Source: Phoronis australis (taxonomy: Eukaryota; Phoronida; Phoronidae). From it: DNA of 64,000 nt. Each line of letters opens with the position of its first letter. Positions within the stretch are counted from its first letter, which is position 1. The stretch lies in the NCBI GenBank assembly GCA_002633005.1, contig NMRA01000290.1:312748-376747 (forward strand), in the 5' to 3' direction. Shown in pieces: positions 23,426-38,400 of the stretch. The notes beneath the pieces are model-generated. The model was not told where the DNA came from, made no database searches, and saw nothing but the letters and a program-made list of their open reading frames with translations. The position numbers and the translations under genes were made by a program.

Positions 23426-26400
23426 CTGAAACGGAAAAGCGTGACCATATTATCATGCTATTTCAGTACCACCAGTTCAGATAACTTGTGTCAAAGATAA
23501 ACATTTCCTTTTACGGGCTTACTTTTGCCCCCGTTTTCTTATGCTACTTTTGTCAGCCTCGCTCGCTCTCCCTTGGGTGGGCGGATGCATCCTTCTGCTG
23601 CATCTGTGGCAGATTGTCACCCACCTTTACAGTGCAACATGTTATATAACTTTTGTAATTACTGATATCTGTAGTAGTTTAGTTTGTCATAATATATATG
23701 ACCTTTTATCTCAACTACATGTGTTGTTTCACTGTAAACTAGCTTCGGTATCGCTTCGCAGTTAGCGCATATAAAAATTATTTAAGTATTAAATTATTTT
23801 ATGTAAGCTATACTGCCTCCTCCTCATTNTTAATGCTGACAGCTTTCTGGCTCAAACCGATCACCGTCACACTGAAATAACGATTGTTGGGTCATAGACC
23901 ATAATCTTCAATATCCGGCACATAGGATTGTGATGGTATAAAATACTTCTGTGACGACTTCAGTGTCAATAGGATTGGATCCCGCTGCCAAGGATCATAA
24001 GCATCTATTGCACTTGGGAATGGATTCATGTACAGAGTTTTCATGGGTAGATTGATGCTTGGTGCAAAGCCATGCAGCTGGCCAGGAATGGGTTGGTGAC
24101 CTCTGTTGGTGACCGGTGGAAGCTTGAAGTCTGAAACGGAAAAGCATGACCATATTATCATGCTATTTCAGTACCACCAGTTCAGATAACTTGTGTCAAA
24201 GATAAAACATTTAGTCATCAATTTTGATGGGAAAATTGAGACAAGCAGTGCATTAAAAATGTTCCTGATTTAAATGCCGCTGAATGGCAACACTTCGCTG
24301 GCTTTGCTACTTATGCAGCAAGTAAAAACAGTAACCATTGCGTCATGGCTGAAATAAGTCTGACAAAAATAAATCACTAGTGCGGTAAAATTTCAACAGT
24401 TTTGGACAAAAATAACAGCAAAAATTAACTTTTCATTTTCGAAGGCTTCTGACAATGTTTTTAACGCTACAAATTTCTCAAAACATTGTCTGCTATTAGG
24501 TATATGCTACAGAACTAAAAATGATAAAAGTGTTTATTTGGTGGTAATCATCTCTTATGAAAGAACAAATTCTGCATGTCCGCCACACTGTGTCCTCAAT
24601 TGGTAAGCTTTTACCATATAAGTAAACAGTGCACTTCTATCAACGCCTCTTTTTGATGTGGCTATCCTTCATCATAAGTTAAGATTAAAATTTAACAAAA
24701 CTGTCAAATGTAGAAAATGTCACCAATTTCAGACAAAAATGATTGCCAAAAATATACTTTTTAATTTTTTGTGGGCTTCTTACATTGTTATCAACACTCA
24801 CCATTGTTTAAAACATTGTCAGATAGTAGCTATTGTACAAAACTTGAACATGAAAAAACGTTTCATTTCATGCTACGATTATCATGAAAAAAATGATGAA
24901 ATAAAATTCCACATATGATGTCCACAATTGCTTACTGTATGTTGAATAGTGGAGCAGACCCAGTTGAAAAATGTTACTTCTGTCCCTGATAGGACACTGA
25001 ACACAATAGAGTATAAACCCAACTTTAAAGGTCGCAGTGTCTGGACGGTCTAACTTGTCTCCTTAGTGCCTCCATGTTGGTGCAGTGGAGTCTCCTTGAT
25101 GCCATATCTCAGTTTCAATGACAATGTAAGTTATGATAATTAGCGGGATATGCAAACAAGCAGCCTTTCAACTTGGCTTTGATCGGAAACCTGATCTCTT
25201 ATAAGCTGATCACGCAAAGAGGAGAGTCTCAGAGTAAGACATATCTAAACAAGCAATAGCTGATTTTTACAGCCGCTGCCAATTCCGATAAGACAAATGA
25301 ATTGAAGATGGAATGGTTAGATTTTAAATAGAAAAGTAATTAGTAGTGAGAATCAATTTTGTTGATATTTTATGGCTATCCGGGACCACAACAATAAATC
25401 CATCACAACATTATTCGGGAAACGTTTTGTTTTTTCAGGACTTATCCAATATGATATGAAGTGGGCTCTACTGTATAATGTGAATTACTGAGGAGCTAAT
25501 AGTCAGTGTAGGGTCGTAGACACATGACGGCATTTTCACATTCAGTGGACGCGGAGATTTGTGAGCGTGTGATAACATCTAGCTCCTTTGTTATTTACTG
25601 CTGAGCACAGTTTTTTGTCTGGTATGACAACAGGCAGGCCAATTATCTACCAGGCTTATTACAGACCACATGTGAACACAGTCAAACCCATAGTGAATTG
25701 CATGTTTGGAAAGAATAAATTGCCAGTTTTGGTTTTAGTTGGGTGATTTTGGTGATTCACAAACTAAACATGATCAGCATTTGACGAGGAATTCAGGAAT
25801 GCTATTGGTTTATGTTCAAATATGTTATAACTTAACAACACATCCCAGTCAGGCTATAGATACGATCTTATTGGAAATTAGAGCAATTATCGAACAAAAG
25901 AGAGCTGGCCCTCCAACCATAAATGACAGAATGGAGTTAATCAGTCATGTAAGATTGGCTACAGGGTCATCTTCCTAACTAGTTGTTGGGCTATAGAATC
26001 GAACAAGTTGGGATCAACAGGAAAACACTATAATGACCTAATTGATTTTGACTTTAGCGACAATGACATAACAAATTACTCACCAACATCGTAAGTTGTT
26101 TCCCTCTCTGGTCGACACCGGCTTGTGTGCATTTCACCCAGCCTAACCAAGTTGGGTTTACTGAAAAAAATATTTTAATCATAGAGTTTATTGAACAATG
26201 TTAGATATAACATAGGTTTCAAAGTGATGCAATATATAACAAATATGGAATCTTACTGTAGGAAGACTCAGTATTGATAATGAAAGAACGGCCGGCATCC
26301 CAGGGGGGACAGGCACATATAGTGTAAGGTGGTACTGGCGACTTGTTGGGTCTCTTAAATCTTACGTGATTTTGGTATAAGGATGGTAGCCGTCATAACT

Positions 26401-29400
26401 GTGGCATAAGAATTAGGTTGCACTTTTCAGTAAACTTGTTGATGTTAGTACGTTACATATTCTTTAATTGATGAGGCATAGAATAGAAGCTTTAAAATGA
26501 TGTTGTTGTCGAGAAAAGGGATTTTCTGAGATTGGCCTCAGTTCAGAATCAAACACGCAACCTCCACGATCGCAGTCTAACCCTCTGTTAGTGGATAAAC
26601 ACCACTCCAAAAATGGCAAGAGTACTATTTTTAAGCATAGTTAAATGGTTAGGTAGTTACCAACCTTGATTTCAGTAAATATTTTAGCAAAAATGGCAAG
26701 AACTGACAAAAAGACAATGGATGTTATTCAAGCTAATAATTTTAAGAAGACTATCCAACAATAGTCCCAAAATGGGTTTCCTCTGCCGTAAAGAAGGTAT
26801 ATTGAGTCACAATTTTCGAGGTGGCCTAGCAGCACCCCCATACCCAAATATACCAGTTGTGCACTTCCTGTGTCCTTGAGACCATTTTTTGAAGTTCTTG
26901 TAGTTTAAAGTTCTTGTAACAATTAAATTTATTGATTACTGACGGGTAAAATAAAAGCTTTCAATTTAATATCCGCACTTCCTGAACAGACATTACGTAT
27001 TATCTACTTAAAAAATGACATAATATCTGCATAATTGAAGAACATGGACAGAATTAACCAATCCCAAACGGATTCATTATAGTGTGATCAGGTTCATTGT
27101 GGTAACACTAAGCAAATTTCATTCAGAGTCTGTTAACATTTTACAGCGACAAAGCTTTTGGGCAAACCAACAGCTGGTGAACACAAGATGGAAGTGGAAC
27201 AGAAAAGAAGCATGTGCAATAAGCGTATGACTGTGCTAAGCGGAATGAACACAAAATGGAAAGACAACAGAACGAAGATTGTAAGCATAAATAAAGAGTG
27301 GGGGGGGGGGGCTAAAAGTATGATAGATGCAGCAGAAAGCCAAAAGAACAAAGGCAGCAATTAAGACAGGATCATGCACTGTATATGGGATAGATGTGTA
27401 AGAATGCAAAATGGAAAATCAAGAGAATGTAAAGAATGAAGAGGTGACAGATGTAGCAGAATTCAAAACGGAATGCCAACAGAACAAAGTCAGCATCATA
27501 ATTATGTAAAGTAGATATTGTGGGTTAGGTGTGGAAGACCGCGTAAGGGAAAAACAGAACAATGATTGTAAGCATAAACAAAGACTGAAGTGGTGATGTA
27601 ATGTAGCAGAACTCAAGATGGAAAGCCAACAGAGCGAAGGTGGCAAACTTTGTACCGAGATAGTGTGGAATAGATATGAGAAAGAACATAAAATGGAAAG
27701 TCAACATTAACAGCTGAAGCTGGCAGCATGAAGAGTCATGTGTTAGGTGTGGCACAACTCAAGATCAAAGTCCAGCACAACACAGGCGGCAAGCCTCAAT
27801 CAAATACAAAGTGGTCATGCTGTGTGCTAGACTTTACGACGAGCTCTGGGTTCAAACGAACATCATTTTTTCCTTATGGGCTTTTCGCAACACTCGAGGG
27901 TATTGCCAGTTTACATGAATACCAACATGTTGTTGCGATGTAGGATGACGTAAGTTTCGTGTTTTACTTACAACAGATATGTGGACTCTGAAGAGGAAGT
28001 TGAGTGGCCACTGTAATATAACATCCAAGTTGAGTTTTACAGTGGATCATGAAGTCAACAAACACCCATAAAACCTCAGGGTCACACAGCTTTTACAACC
28101 ACTGTTTTCAATAAATTTGCAATTCACCCACTAGCTAGGCAGTACTATGACCACCGTATCATCAATACAAAATATCTTCTTAGACATAAAATCACATTAC
28201 CGACAAAAAAAGGTGTTTTCTGAGTATTTCAACCGTATTCAACTGGTAAAGGGCTTGATTTCAGTGACTATCTGACAGACATTGGTGAGAATAAGCCATT
28301 TGTAATAAAATCAATAAACACAAGAGATTTTGCTGCTTCTCAAATTCTCAGTTCTGGTCAAAGCAAATAAACCATCCAATAATAACGATCCCAAATATGT
28401 GTTATGCCCATTTTTAAAAAAAAAACAGTGCCGTGCTGGAAATGCTTATCCAAGTGAAAAACCAAATACTATCCGCCGGAGAAGGCAGAGAAAGTTAAGC
28501 ACAGGGGCAATTTCAAGCCATCGCCAACTATGGATGTCACCAATCCTCTGGTTGACCCATTAACCCTGAACTGGCTGAGATGTGGTGGTTGAATTTAGCA
28601 CCGACACCATCTGTAGATGGTGATAACTAGACACATTTCCCACAACTCACATTCCCCTACCAATACCTTATATGGCTTGCAGAAAGAAAAGGTCGAAGTT
28701 CAATAAGGTGGGTTGTGATAGATAAGAATAAGGCATAGATAAAGACACACAATGGGGACGTAAAGATTTTGGCAGGTATTAGATGAACGTGACTTGCTTT
28801 TTTAAAAGCTTAATATGTACTAAGTTGAAAAATGTGCAGCGGCACATCTTGCAAGTTTGACGCTGCAAAATATCACTATACTGTACTTTCAAACACAGCC
28901 CGTGATCTCACTTGCTTCCACTCTCAAATCACTAGCATTATGGAAAGCACACTTAAGGTGTAAAGTCACAGTCATGTGGGTTCTCATATAACCTACAAAT
29001 ACTGCAGGCCAGGTTAAGTAAAGGACAATTGTTCAGTGAAAGGGCGACACCAATTCATGTTTTGTGCATCTGAAACAAGTAAATGTCAACTACATTTTCT
29101 TAATTTTTAAAAAAAATTCTACAACGATCATAGGTTTTGTGAAGAGCAAATCAATTATGGTTGATCGATAGTGCGCCCAGAAAAACATTTTAAACTATGT
29201 AATGTGTTGTTTTTGTTCTGTTTTGTACAATGTACGTGGTTGTAATCTAGGTGTCGTGATGTTCCTCAAACTATGGTCACAATAGGAAACATTCCACATA
29301 CAGCACTTAAACATTGTGAGAGTAGAACAGAGATTTCTGTTTGATTTAATTTCAAATTCTGCCGGTCAAGATGGTCAGTTTTAATGAAGATGAAAAGCAA

Positions 29401-32400
29401 TTTTTGTCTTCACCACCCTTTAACAGCAATACATTGAACAATGGACATTATTACGCATATAACTTGAACATCCCACAACCGTCATTTGATGACAAGATGG
29501 TGATAGCAAAAATTTAAAAAACGCTATGAAATTCTACAGGTGGTCTGCATGTTTCCACACAAAATACTCTATCCTAATTTAGTGACCTAGCAAATTTCAA
29601 GACGTCCTCGGTATATGGGAATATGGATAATTGGTAAACAGTCTAATTTATATTATTTGTGTACCCGATTCAGGTTGTTTATTAGGCTAATTAGTCTCAT
29701 TTTAAGGATCAAAGCAGTAGTAACCAATTTTATGAGGTTAGAACAACTTTCCTCAGAGTGTATTTATTTTTCAAGAGCAATGTCATCACATTCTTATCCT
29801 TTGTTTGAAATGGGTTGCAAGAAATCAACTGGAAATGACCTGATGACCATACGCTTTCAGTGGCTGAAAATAACCACCTAGAAATCACTTCTTAAATCTG
29901 CGTAAGGAACAAGATGAGGCCGACAGTAAGTGTTCTAAATCAAGTTCTTTTTCATACAAAATGTGCGAGTTTAAACACCTTTAAATGAGACACATCTGCA
30001 CTAGCTGCATGTGATAGCGGCTCAAGGAAAACCAGATAAGTGAGTGCCTTGGAATAAAGAGTTAAAAGACTGGACAACAAACAAAAGCACTTGTGCAAAC
30101 CTACACTTGCAGTCGTGGAAGCACAAGGACGGTGTTTTTGGCATCGACCACCTTCTCTTCCGCCTGCTGTCGCCGTAGTCGATCGAGCTCTTTCTCGTGC
30201 TCAATCTCACAGAAGTAGTTAATAGCCTCCACATAGGTGGCAGTGCTGATGATGCCCTTATCCAGAGACTGTTCAAAGGTGACATTCAACGATTCAGGCG
30301 TTGCGTGCTTCTGAAATTATCAAAATAACAACCGTGTGACCATGCTGTATGTTTTTAACAGTTAACTTTTTTGGCATTTACGTAAACTTCTAAGATCGCT
30401 CACTGAGGAGCCTTTTGGACTAAATACATCTCCACGAAAATACTCTCATCAGGTTCAAACATTCCCTTCCGATGATTAAAAAATTCCTTTCAAGGCTAGT
30501 CACTTTTAACTCTCAGAGACCTTTGGCTTCAGAAGGTTTTATTAACTGCAACAATCACTTCACCCTCACTCCCTACCAGTATTTACAGCCGCAGTGTGGC
30601 AAACAGAATGGATTAATCTATCGCACGTGCAGGGGTTTGTTTCAATACTATTTTAAAAAATATATTTTGTCAAGCAGTACTACCTTCAGCTGGTATATGT
30701 AGACTACAGAAATATGGCGGAATCAGAAACCAATGTGGAAATTCTGATTAACATACGTAGCGGCTGCATTCCATATAATTAACTGAATTCACTTACAAAT
30801 ATGTCCTGCATATCATGTATTATTACAATATCTTGGAAATACAAAAATACTAAACCTTATGAGGATTACTAGTTATAATAAGTTCTTCACCCTAAAAATT
30901 AACATATGAATACAGGTCACGAAAAGCATATTCAACAGAGATGAAAAAACCTAGTGAAATGTAACAAAGTAGAGTTGCTGGCTAATAGTACAAAAAGATG
31001 TTTGCAAAATTTAAAAGTTAACTCAATGAACAAACTCAATCACTAGTAGTTGTGACAACGTGCATTATTTTAGTAAAAGTCATTTCATATCAATCACGGA
31101 CCTACAAGGGGGTGGGGTAGCATTATATGATCAAAAGTAATTTAAATATACAGTCACACAACAAAGTTCAACAATTTTATAGTTCACAACTTGATTACCG
31201 CTACGAAAACTTACAAATCAGCTGCCTGTTTCATCAAAGGTCGTGTACCTGGTTGTATCGAAGTCGTATGTGATTGCAAATGCAAGAAGTGTATTGACAG
31301 GAACACAACAGCACATAACAGCAGCTAAACGATAATTTGACTCCAATCCTTATTCACATTTATCAACTCTAACCATCTAAATGAAATACGTGTCAATAAA
31401 AAAATTAAACATACGACTGTAGCCCCTTTCATACCAATAGAGCATTTGACCCTTGATGAGACAGAATCCAGGCTTTCACACCCCAAAAACAGAAACTGAA
31501 ACATCCACGTACAACAAAAAGATGCAAGTCGTGTCGCAGTAAAAAAACATACGGCGACACTTCAAAGGATGTAAAATCTCACAAGTGCATACCTGGACCT
31601 GATTAAGAGCAATATCGTGCATGAGTTTGGAGATGTTGTTCACGTTCTGCAGCACCATTTTGTACCTATGTTGGTATGTATGCTACAGTGGAGAGAGGGG
31701 ACGGGAGAGAGAGAGAGAGAGAGAGAGAAGATGGGTTACATAAAGGACTACGACAGCGGGCAAAGGCTACACGATACACTAGAGGGAGACTGCGCATGCT
31801 CAACAACCAGCGTAACTGTAATGTTGGCAATGTGTAGCACCTTTTATATGAAATTCATTCTCAGAGCATCTGTACCCAACTAAATGTTTGATGAAATAGG
31901 TTGGGGACTGGTGGAAATGCCTTGAAAGCGACACTGTCCACGGTGACGGTGTTCTTACTCAGATTGCATTGTGCTTAGTCGGTTCCCCGTGGTGTGAAAA
32001 GGTCCTGTCTTTTTCATCGCGATTTTGCACTGGTCAGAAAAAATAATTCAAGTTTTGAAATAAGGAAAATGACATTCATCATTTTCTTTCACTGGACAAT
32101 GATCAGGGTAGTCGTCAGTGGTGGTACATCTTATTTGAATTGTCACACATTCATGACCCTCAAAAAGCATGCGCAGTCTCACATTAATACATAGAATGAC
32201 ATGATCACACGTTATCAAAAACACACTTTATGGTACAGGGAAACATATGGCATGATTATACCATGTTGAAGTGCCACTCAAATGTCATTGTGAGCAAAGG
32301 GTTTTTGACCCACCCTTCCACAAATCATGCCATTTCTTAAGAAATAAAAACAAGCACACAGGTGTGAACACGTTCAAACCCCAAAACACCAGATTTTTTT

Positions 32401-35400
32401 AGTTTGGGGAGCCTATTTACCAACTTGCCACATTGCTTTTGGCGCCTTGTGACAACCTACGCCGACCAACTTTCAGTACACTACTACATTTGGTAGTTCT
32501 ACTGAAGACTAATTCTAACCAGAAAAAAACGAGTGAGGGCCACGTTGTAGCCACTGGGGGGGTAATACAAAAGACGGCATTTCTGATTTTGAAAGTTGCC
32601 TAGCATAATGGGTCTTTTGTGGCTTAAACGTTACCAAACACAAACAGTGAGAAAAGCCCAAAAAGCACAATTCATTTGGTTCTGGTCGGTGAATTGATGC
32701 AGTGGTGTGGTATGTTTGGTGGCTTACTTTTTAAAAACAAAATTCACCCATTACCCACTAAAGTAATGCAGCAATGGTTGTTTTTAAAAACAATTCACCC
32801 AACTAATATCCTGAGGCAATGTCATTTTCTTTTTTTACAAAACTTCACCTAACATGTTGGTTTTTAAGTGGCATGCAGCTTCAAAAGTGATGTGGGTTCA
32901 GACCATAACCAATAGAATGCACCATGCTAGCAGATCATAAAAATGTTACAAAGAACACAATAAACACAGACATCTAAGCTATCATGCACCAACTGCAGAT
33001 TAAACAATATTTTGGAAATGACACACAATTAATCATCTAATCAGGCATTAACTGCATTAAAATATTTTGATAGCATTTAACTAAATCAAAAAAATTGAAT
33101 AATACTCAAAATTACCACAGGTGTACTATGAAATAAGACTGAATTTTTAGTTATTATGCAAGTGTGAAAAGTTGTGTAAAAATGGCATTTGTTCCAGGGA
33201 AAAACAAAAATCCATTAAAAGATAACATTTAGAAAATCAGAGGAATTTGTACAACACCTGGAAGTTCAACATATAAAAAATAATTATTTGTAGACGTTCT
33301 GGTACATGTTTGCAGGCCGCCCAGGTGAGCCCATTGCAAAGTTCAACATAAAAGTAAAATGTAAAAATAAATAATTTATAAAAGAAGCTGAAATTGCAAT
33401 CCATAAGTCGTTGGAATTTAGTTGAAAATATTAAGTTGTGAAAAAATATGCTGGTAGAGCTTTAATTACTGAAATCAATCAATCAATCAACAAATGTCTA
33501 CCTTGCCTGACAGTTGATACATGTTGAAAAACACATAGAGGTCTCTAGCAGCTAACTACAAGGGAACAGAGGTTGGTTAGTTCTACAGAGGAAATCACAC
33601 AGGGAAGGTTTACAAGGAAAGAATGTCAAACTTTTAGAGATCCCTTTAGTAATCACAAATGATCACTGAATCAGATTGATCAATGCAGACAGTCTCGTAA
33701 GCAAGTAAGACACTGAGCATTTAAGTTTTCTTACTTTTTTGATAACTACTGTTTAAAAAGGTAAGGTTGTCATGGTAACCTAAGTTTCATAAAACAACAA
33801 TTATTGTTTCATTCTTCAGCAATGAAACTTTTGATAACTTTCACAATTAATTTTCAGTGAAGCAGTCACTTTTCACAAGATGCCACTTTAAGATTTTGAT
33901 CTCATACTAGAAAACCATGAACAAACTTTGGTTGATTCACATTATTCACTTAGTTATCGTGGTATCACTCCATGTACGGTAAAAGGTTGGTTTTAATGTA
34001 TTTTTCGAAAAAAAAAAATTCACATTTTACCAGAGCAAAGAATTCAATATACGGTACTGAAATCTAAGTGATCTCAACATGACTGTGTGTGGCAACACAT
34101 CTCAACATGACTGTGTGTGGAAACACATCTCAACATGACTGTGTGTGGCAACACATCTCAACATGACTGTGTGTGTGGCAACACATGACAAGAATAGAGT
34201 GGCTTTTGCTGCATAAATGCTCTTTTGTCAATTTGAAATTCTTTCCTGGTTAAGGTTAAGCAAAGTGCACATTGGTTATTAAGACATGAGATCAAATGAA
34301 ACAATTAACTCTATCTAAGTTGCTGTTTGTCTGACTAGACACCGAAATGAACCAAGTAACCCTAACTAAAACAAGGTATTGAAAAGTTTGACTACTTAAG
34401 GTGTCAAGCATCAGTTAAATCAACCCAGTGGTAAACCCTAACTAATAGATGGTGTATAAGTGGCTGCATATTGGTAAACATGGATGCTTTCCATTAAAAG
34501 CAGGGGGTAACTATAAACAAAAACCCTAAAGTCTACATAGTTTTATCAACAAGTAGCACTATAAAAAACATGCCACAAACCTTAGTCTTTTCCTTCTTTA
34601 AAATACTTTTGTTAACACGTCCCGAGACTGCACTGCCCCGTTGAAGTTTCTCCATGGCGTCTTGGATGTGAATTTTAAACGAGGTTATCCACCTGGAAAT
34701 GATTTCATTAAGAATGAATGTCGGTCCACATGCGTAAATTTGGGCCTACTCACCAATGTCCAACACAGTATATTTTTTCAAAACAAGTTAATAAAGACAA
34801 AGACACTTGTGCCCAACCTTTAGACACACAGAGGTGCCTCCAGATTTCCTTTGTACACACTAGGTATATACAGGGCTCAGAATGACCAATGACACAAAAA
34901 GAGGAAAATTTTCCAGGTGATGCACCCATCATTCCACAAATGAACAGGCATGTGTGATAGAAATATTTTTTGTGTTGTAAAATTTAAGTGAAGTAAACAT
35001 TTTTGCATGAATAAAGTAAAAATAACAATAAAACTGATGAAAGGGGAGAAAACTAGGAATCAAATAAGAGAAAATCGAAACCAAGAAAGACGAAAATTCC
35101 AAGCCCTGATAGACCGGGTAGTAAACCAATTTTTGTCAACCCACATACCATTTTAATAACTTACGAGTCATGTAACTGCCCTTTAGTTTTGCTCAAGTAT
35201 TATAAAGGCGCATGTGCCCAAATTCAAATATAAGGGGTTAGAGCAGTTATACATTTCAGCAAAAGGAATTTCACCTTTTAGGAAGGCATTACATATGCAA
35301 TAGATTCCCAGTAGAACAAAGGCATGGAATGTACACCCACATTTTCTACTTCAGTGAAACAGTGAGGAGCTGAGAGAGTGAAAGATATTTCACAAATCTC

Positions 35401-38400
35401 TAACCGGGAATCGGATACAATACACTCGGATAACAACACGATGGCACAAGAAGCATAGTATCTTGATTATAATCTAGTGCAGATACCAGAGAGTAAACAT
35501 CGGCAGCGAGACAGACTTGTGAATTCATGTGTACAATGTTGCAGCAACAATGGCAAGACACTCGCATATCTCAGTGGAAATGAGTACAATCTATGCGTTC
35601 TCAAAAGAACATCTCAGGTTACTATGAAATTTGCCATTGTACCAAATCATAGCATTTTTTATCAATGACTTCTGGATCATTACCCTTTTGTTTCTATGTC
35701 ACCCTTTTAAGAAATTGAATACAGAGAGGCACCCTTTCATAGGAAAATCATTTGGAAAAGGCATAGTTTTGGTGTCCATGGAAAAAAACACCCATGTGAG
35801 CAGCAAGTCCCGTATGCACGACCAACTGAAGTAGCCCCTGACATGCATCCAGTAGATACAAACACAAAACACACCAAACGTTTACTGTAGACAACAAACA
35901 GTGTCCCTTATCACTCACTTTTCCAGCCACTGGCTACAGACTTTCTTGACCCTTACTTTCCTCTCTGGTCCCTCAATGCTCCATACGTCCCAATTATCCA
36001 TCTCCTTGGGAAAGTAGTCGTTGGGGTCATTGACACCCATGAAGTGGAAGATCTCCATACACAGTCGCCTTAGCTCCATGGAGCCATCAACAAACTGCGC
36101 CATCAGTTCCATAACAAACTCCTTAGTATTCAGTTGCATAACATTTAACAGATTTAGACACTCGATGATAAACTGGCCATCCAATGGATCACCAGAGGAG
36201 GGTGGGTTACGCGCCGGGTTGAGAGTCGCCAGTGTCGTCTTGATGACAGAGTTTCGTGTGTTATTCTCAAAAGTTTCCTCTTGGTACAATTTTTTGATTG
36301 CCCCCACGACTTGCGGTTTTAAGCTTCTGTCCGCCACCTGGACTAGCCGCAACAGCATTTGTACAAAAGCATCCACAGTCCATGGCTTGGGAAGAGTCTG
36401 AAAAGATCGGGGAAAAGTTGTTGTCTTTGCAAGTCGTAAGCTGGAGAGCTCCATACGCATATAAAGTATCAACAGTTTCTAATTGGACGAAAAGAACGAC
36501 TGCATTTTTTGAGCCACTTAGACAAATAACAATAAAGAAGAGAATGGCCATTAAAAAGCATCATGAACAAAAATTGCAACAAAACAAAATTATACAAAAA
36601 CGCCCCGAGCAAGGTTTGCATTGAAAACTTCATGATTGTGTTTATGAAGTGTGGATATCCTTATTATTCACCAGTGCCTCTATATCATTTGTGTTCTCTA
36701 GTACATCTTTCTAGGAAATAATTGCAAGCCTGTCATGTGAAAGCAATTTCAGCAATGAAAATGCCCCGTACAAAAAAGTTCGTGAAACTCCATTAACTCA
36801 ATATGTACTTATGAATGAAAACCATGAGACACCCCAGTCTATATTTCAAGCCGACGGGGATGAATGGAAACAATCTCATTACATTTACCGCGTAAGCATG
36901 GTGAGCACAAATTTGGACATTTATTAGAAGCATTACGGTATCTTGTAGCACTAGCAGCGTTACAACTGCACAATGCACACTCAGGTAATGGTTTGGCACC
37001 TTTAACCTCATGTAGGAAATAAAGCATTCGTGCATCCTACCTCAATTCAACATGAACAAAACAAGAACTATTACAATTCTAAATGACAACTTGAACACAA
37101 TTGTGACCATCCTACTACAGGCTGCCTTCCACTTGAAGAAGGCCAGGACATAACAGTAACCCAACTAGGAAACTCAGTGATCCTTTGAGGCTGCAGCCGC
37201 TGGCGCACATGGTGTATCAGGGATCTGGCACCACATGGTCGTTTAACAAATATACCCAACTGTCGCAACCTGTCATACATTTCCTGAGGAAAACAATAGA
37301 ACTAGAGATTTCTTTACTGTCATGGGAAAACAGGTTTGGAGGAAGTTTAAGAAGCACACATGTAAATCCAGTTTAAGCCACGCAACCACTAAGAGTTCAC
37401 TAAAAACTACTTTTCATTCCAATAAGCTATCTAAAAAATACAATAAATTAGAACTAAGGCTACTCATCTCTTCAAAATATGGATCAAAAAGTTTTCCGTA
37501 TCATGGTGAAACTATTCATGCTGCTACAAGGATTATCCAAGACATTTACGTCAAGAATTGTACTAGAAAATCACAAGGCTAACAAGTTGTTCCAAAATCT
37601 GATCTACTCAGACGGCGCATTTCGTGCATATTTATTATGCTTATACCTTCTCGAGGCTTAGCCGCCTACCATCCCAACGTTTGTACTAAAAAAATTACCA
37701 CATCGAACAATAGGCCAACGAAGTTTGAAATATATGGGCCAGTGAAGATCGAGATAATTCTACAATGCTTAGTCAGTGCATCACTCCGACTGAGGAATTT
37801 CAATACAAGGGAGCATACCAAAATACCTATTGCCCATGCATGGAGAAACCAGATGAGAAACGGCATTCTTGTGCCACACTGAGAAATTCGTTACAGCAGC
37901 TTCAACTCACATTATGGTTGCAATTTGGAAAGTACTTGTCAAACCACACTTCTCCCTTGAACTGCATGATAAAGTCAGGAACAGGCGTTGGCTCCCGGGG
38001 TGGAGGAGGGGTGGGTGTCGGGGGTGGGGGAGTTCGCTCCCTAGGCGGGGGTGGTGGCGGTCTAGAGACAAACTTGACGATGGGCCGCTGAGGCTTGATA
38101 ACTCTCTTTGCTTTGGGAGGCTCAGGCACCGGCTCCTCCTGAGGGGGCTCAGGAATCTAGAGAACGGATTGACCAATAGATGTCAGTAAGGGTAACAAAG
38201 TTCAAAAGTTAACAAAATAAATGCATTAATTGTTTATTAGAATGTGTTCAAACACAACCAAAACAAATGTTTGTCATAGACAGCAGATGCTATAGACAAC
38301 AGTCTCTGTCTGATGTTGGAATAAATGGTAATCGTTCTACATGACATTGATCATATTAATTTAGTGTGCGCAATACATAGCCTCAATTTAGAATACATAC

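Larger units (their letters stand above)
23127..24210. repeat. Direct duplication of about 380 bp around an N gap
   Basis: 23127-23508 and 23831-24210 are about 97% alike by eye and both contain the last coding exon with its acceptor. The second copy starts right after the N at 23829. About 320 bp of different sequence separates them. This is the signature of unmerged allelic contig ends, though a true recent exon duplication is not excluded. Confidence 0.85.

Noticed and set aside
27130-27760. Several 68-76 codon frames on both strands
   Set aside because: They are by-products of the degenerate 72-bp tandem array.
36021-36401. 126-codon open frame, plus strand
   Set aside because: It is the antisense shadow of the large exon 36397-35919.
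37765-38189. Gly/Arg-rich open frames, plus strand
   Set aside because: They are antisense to the Pro-rich exon 38156-37911.
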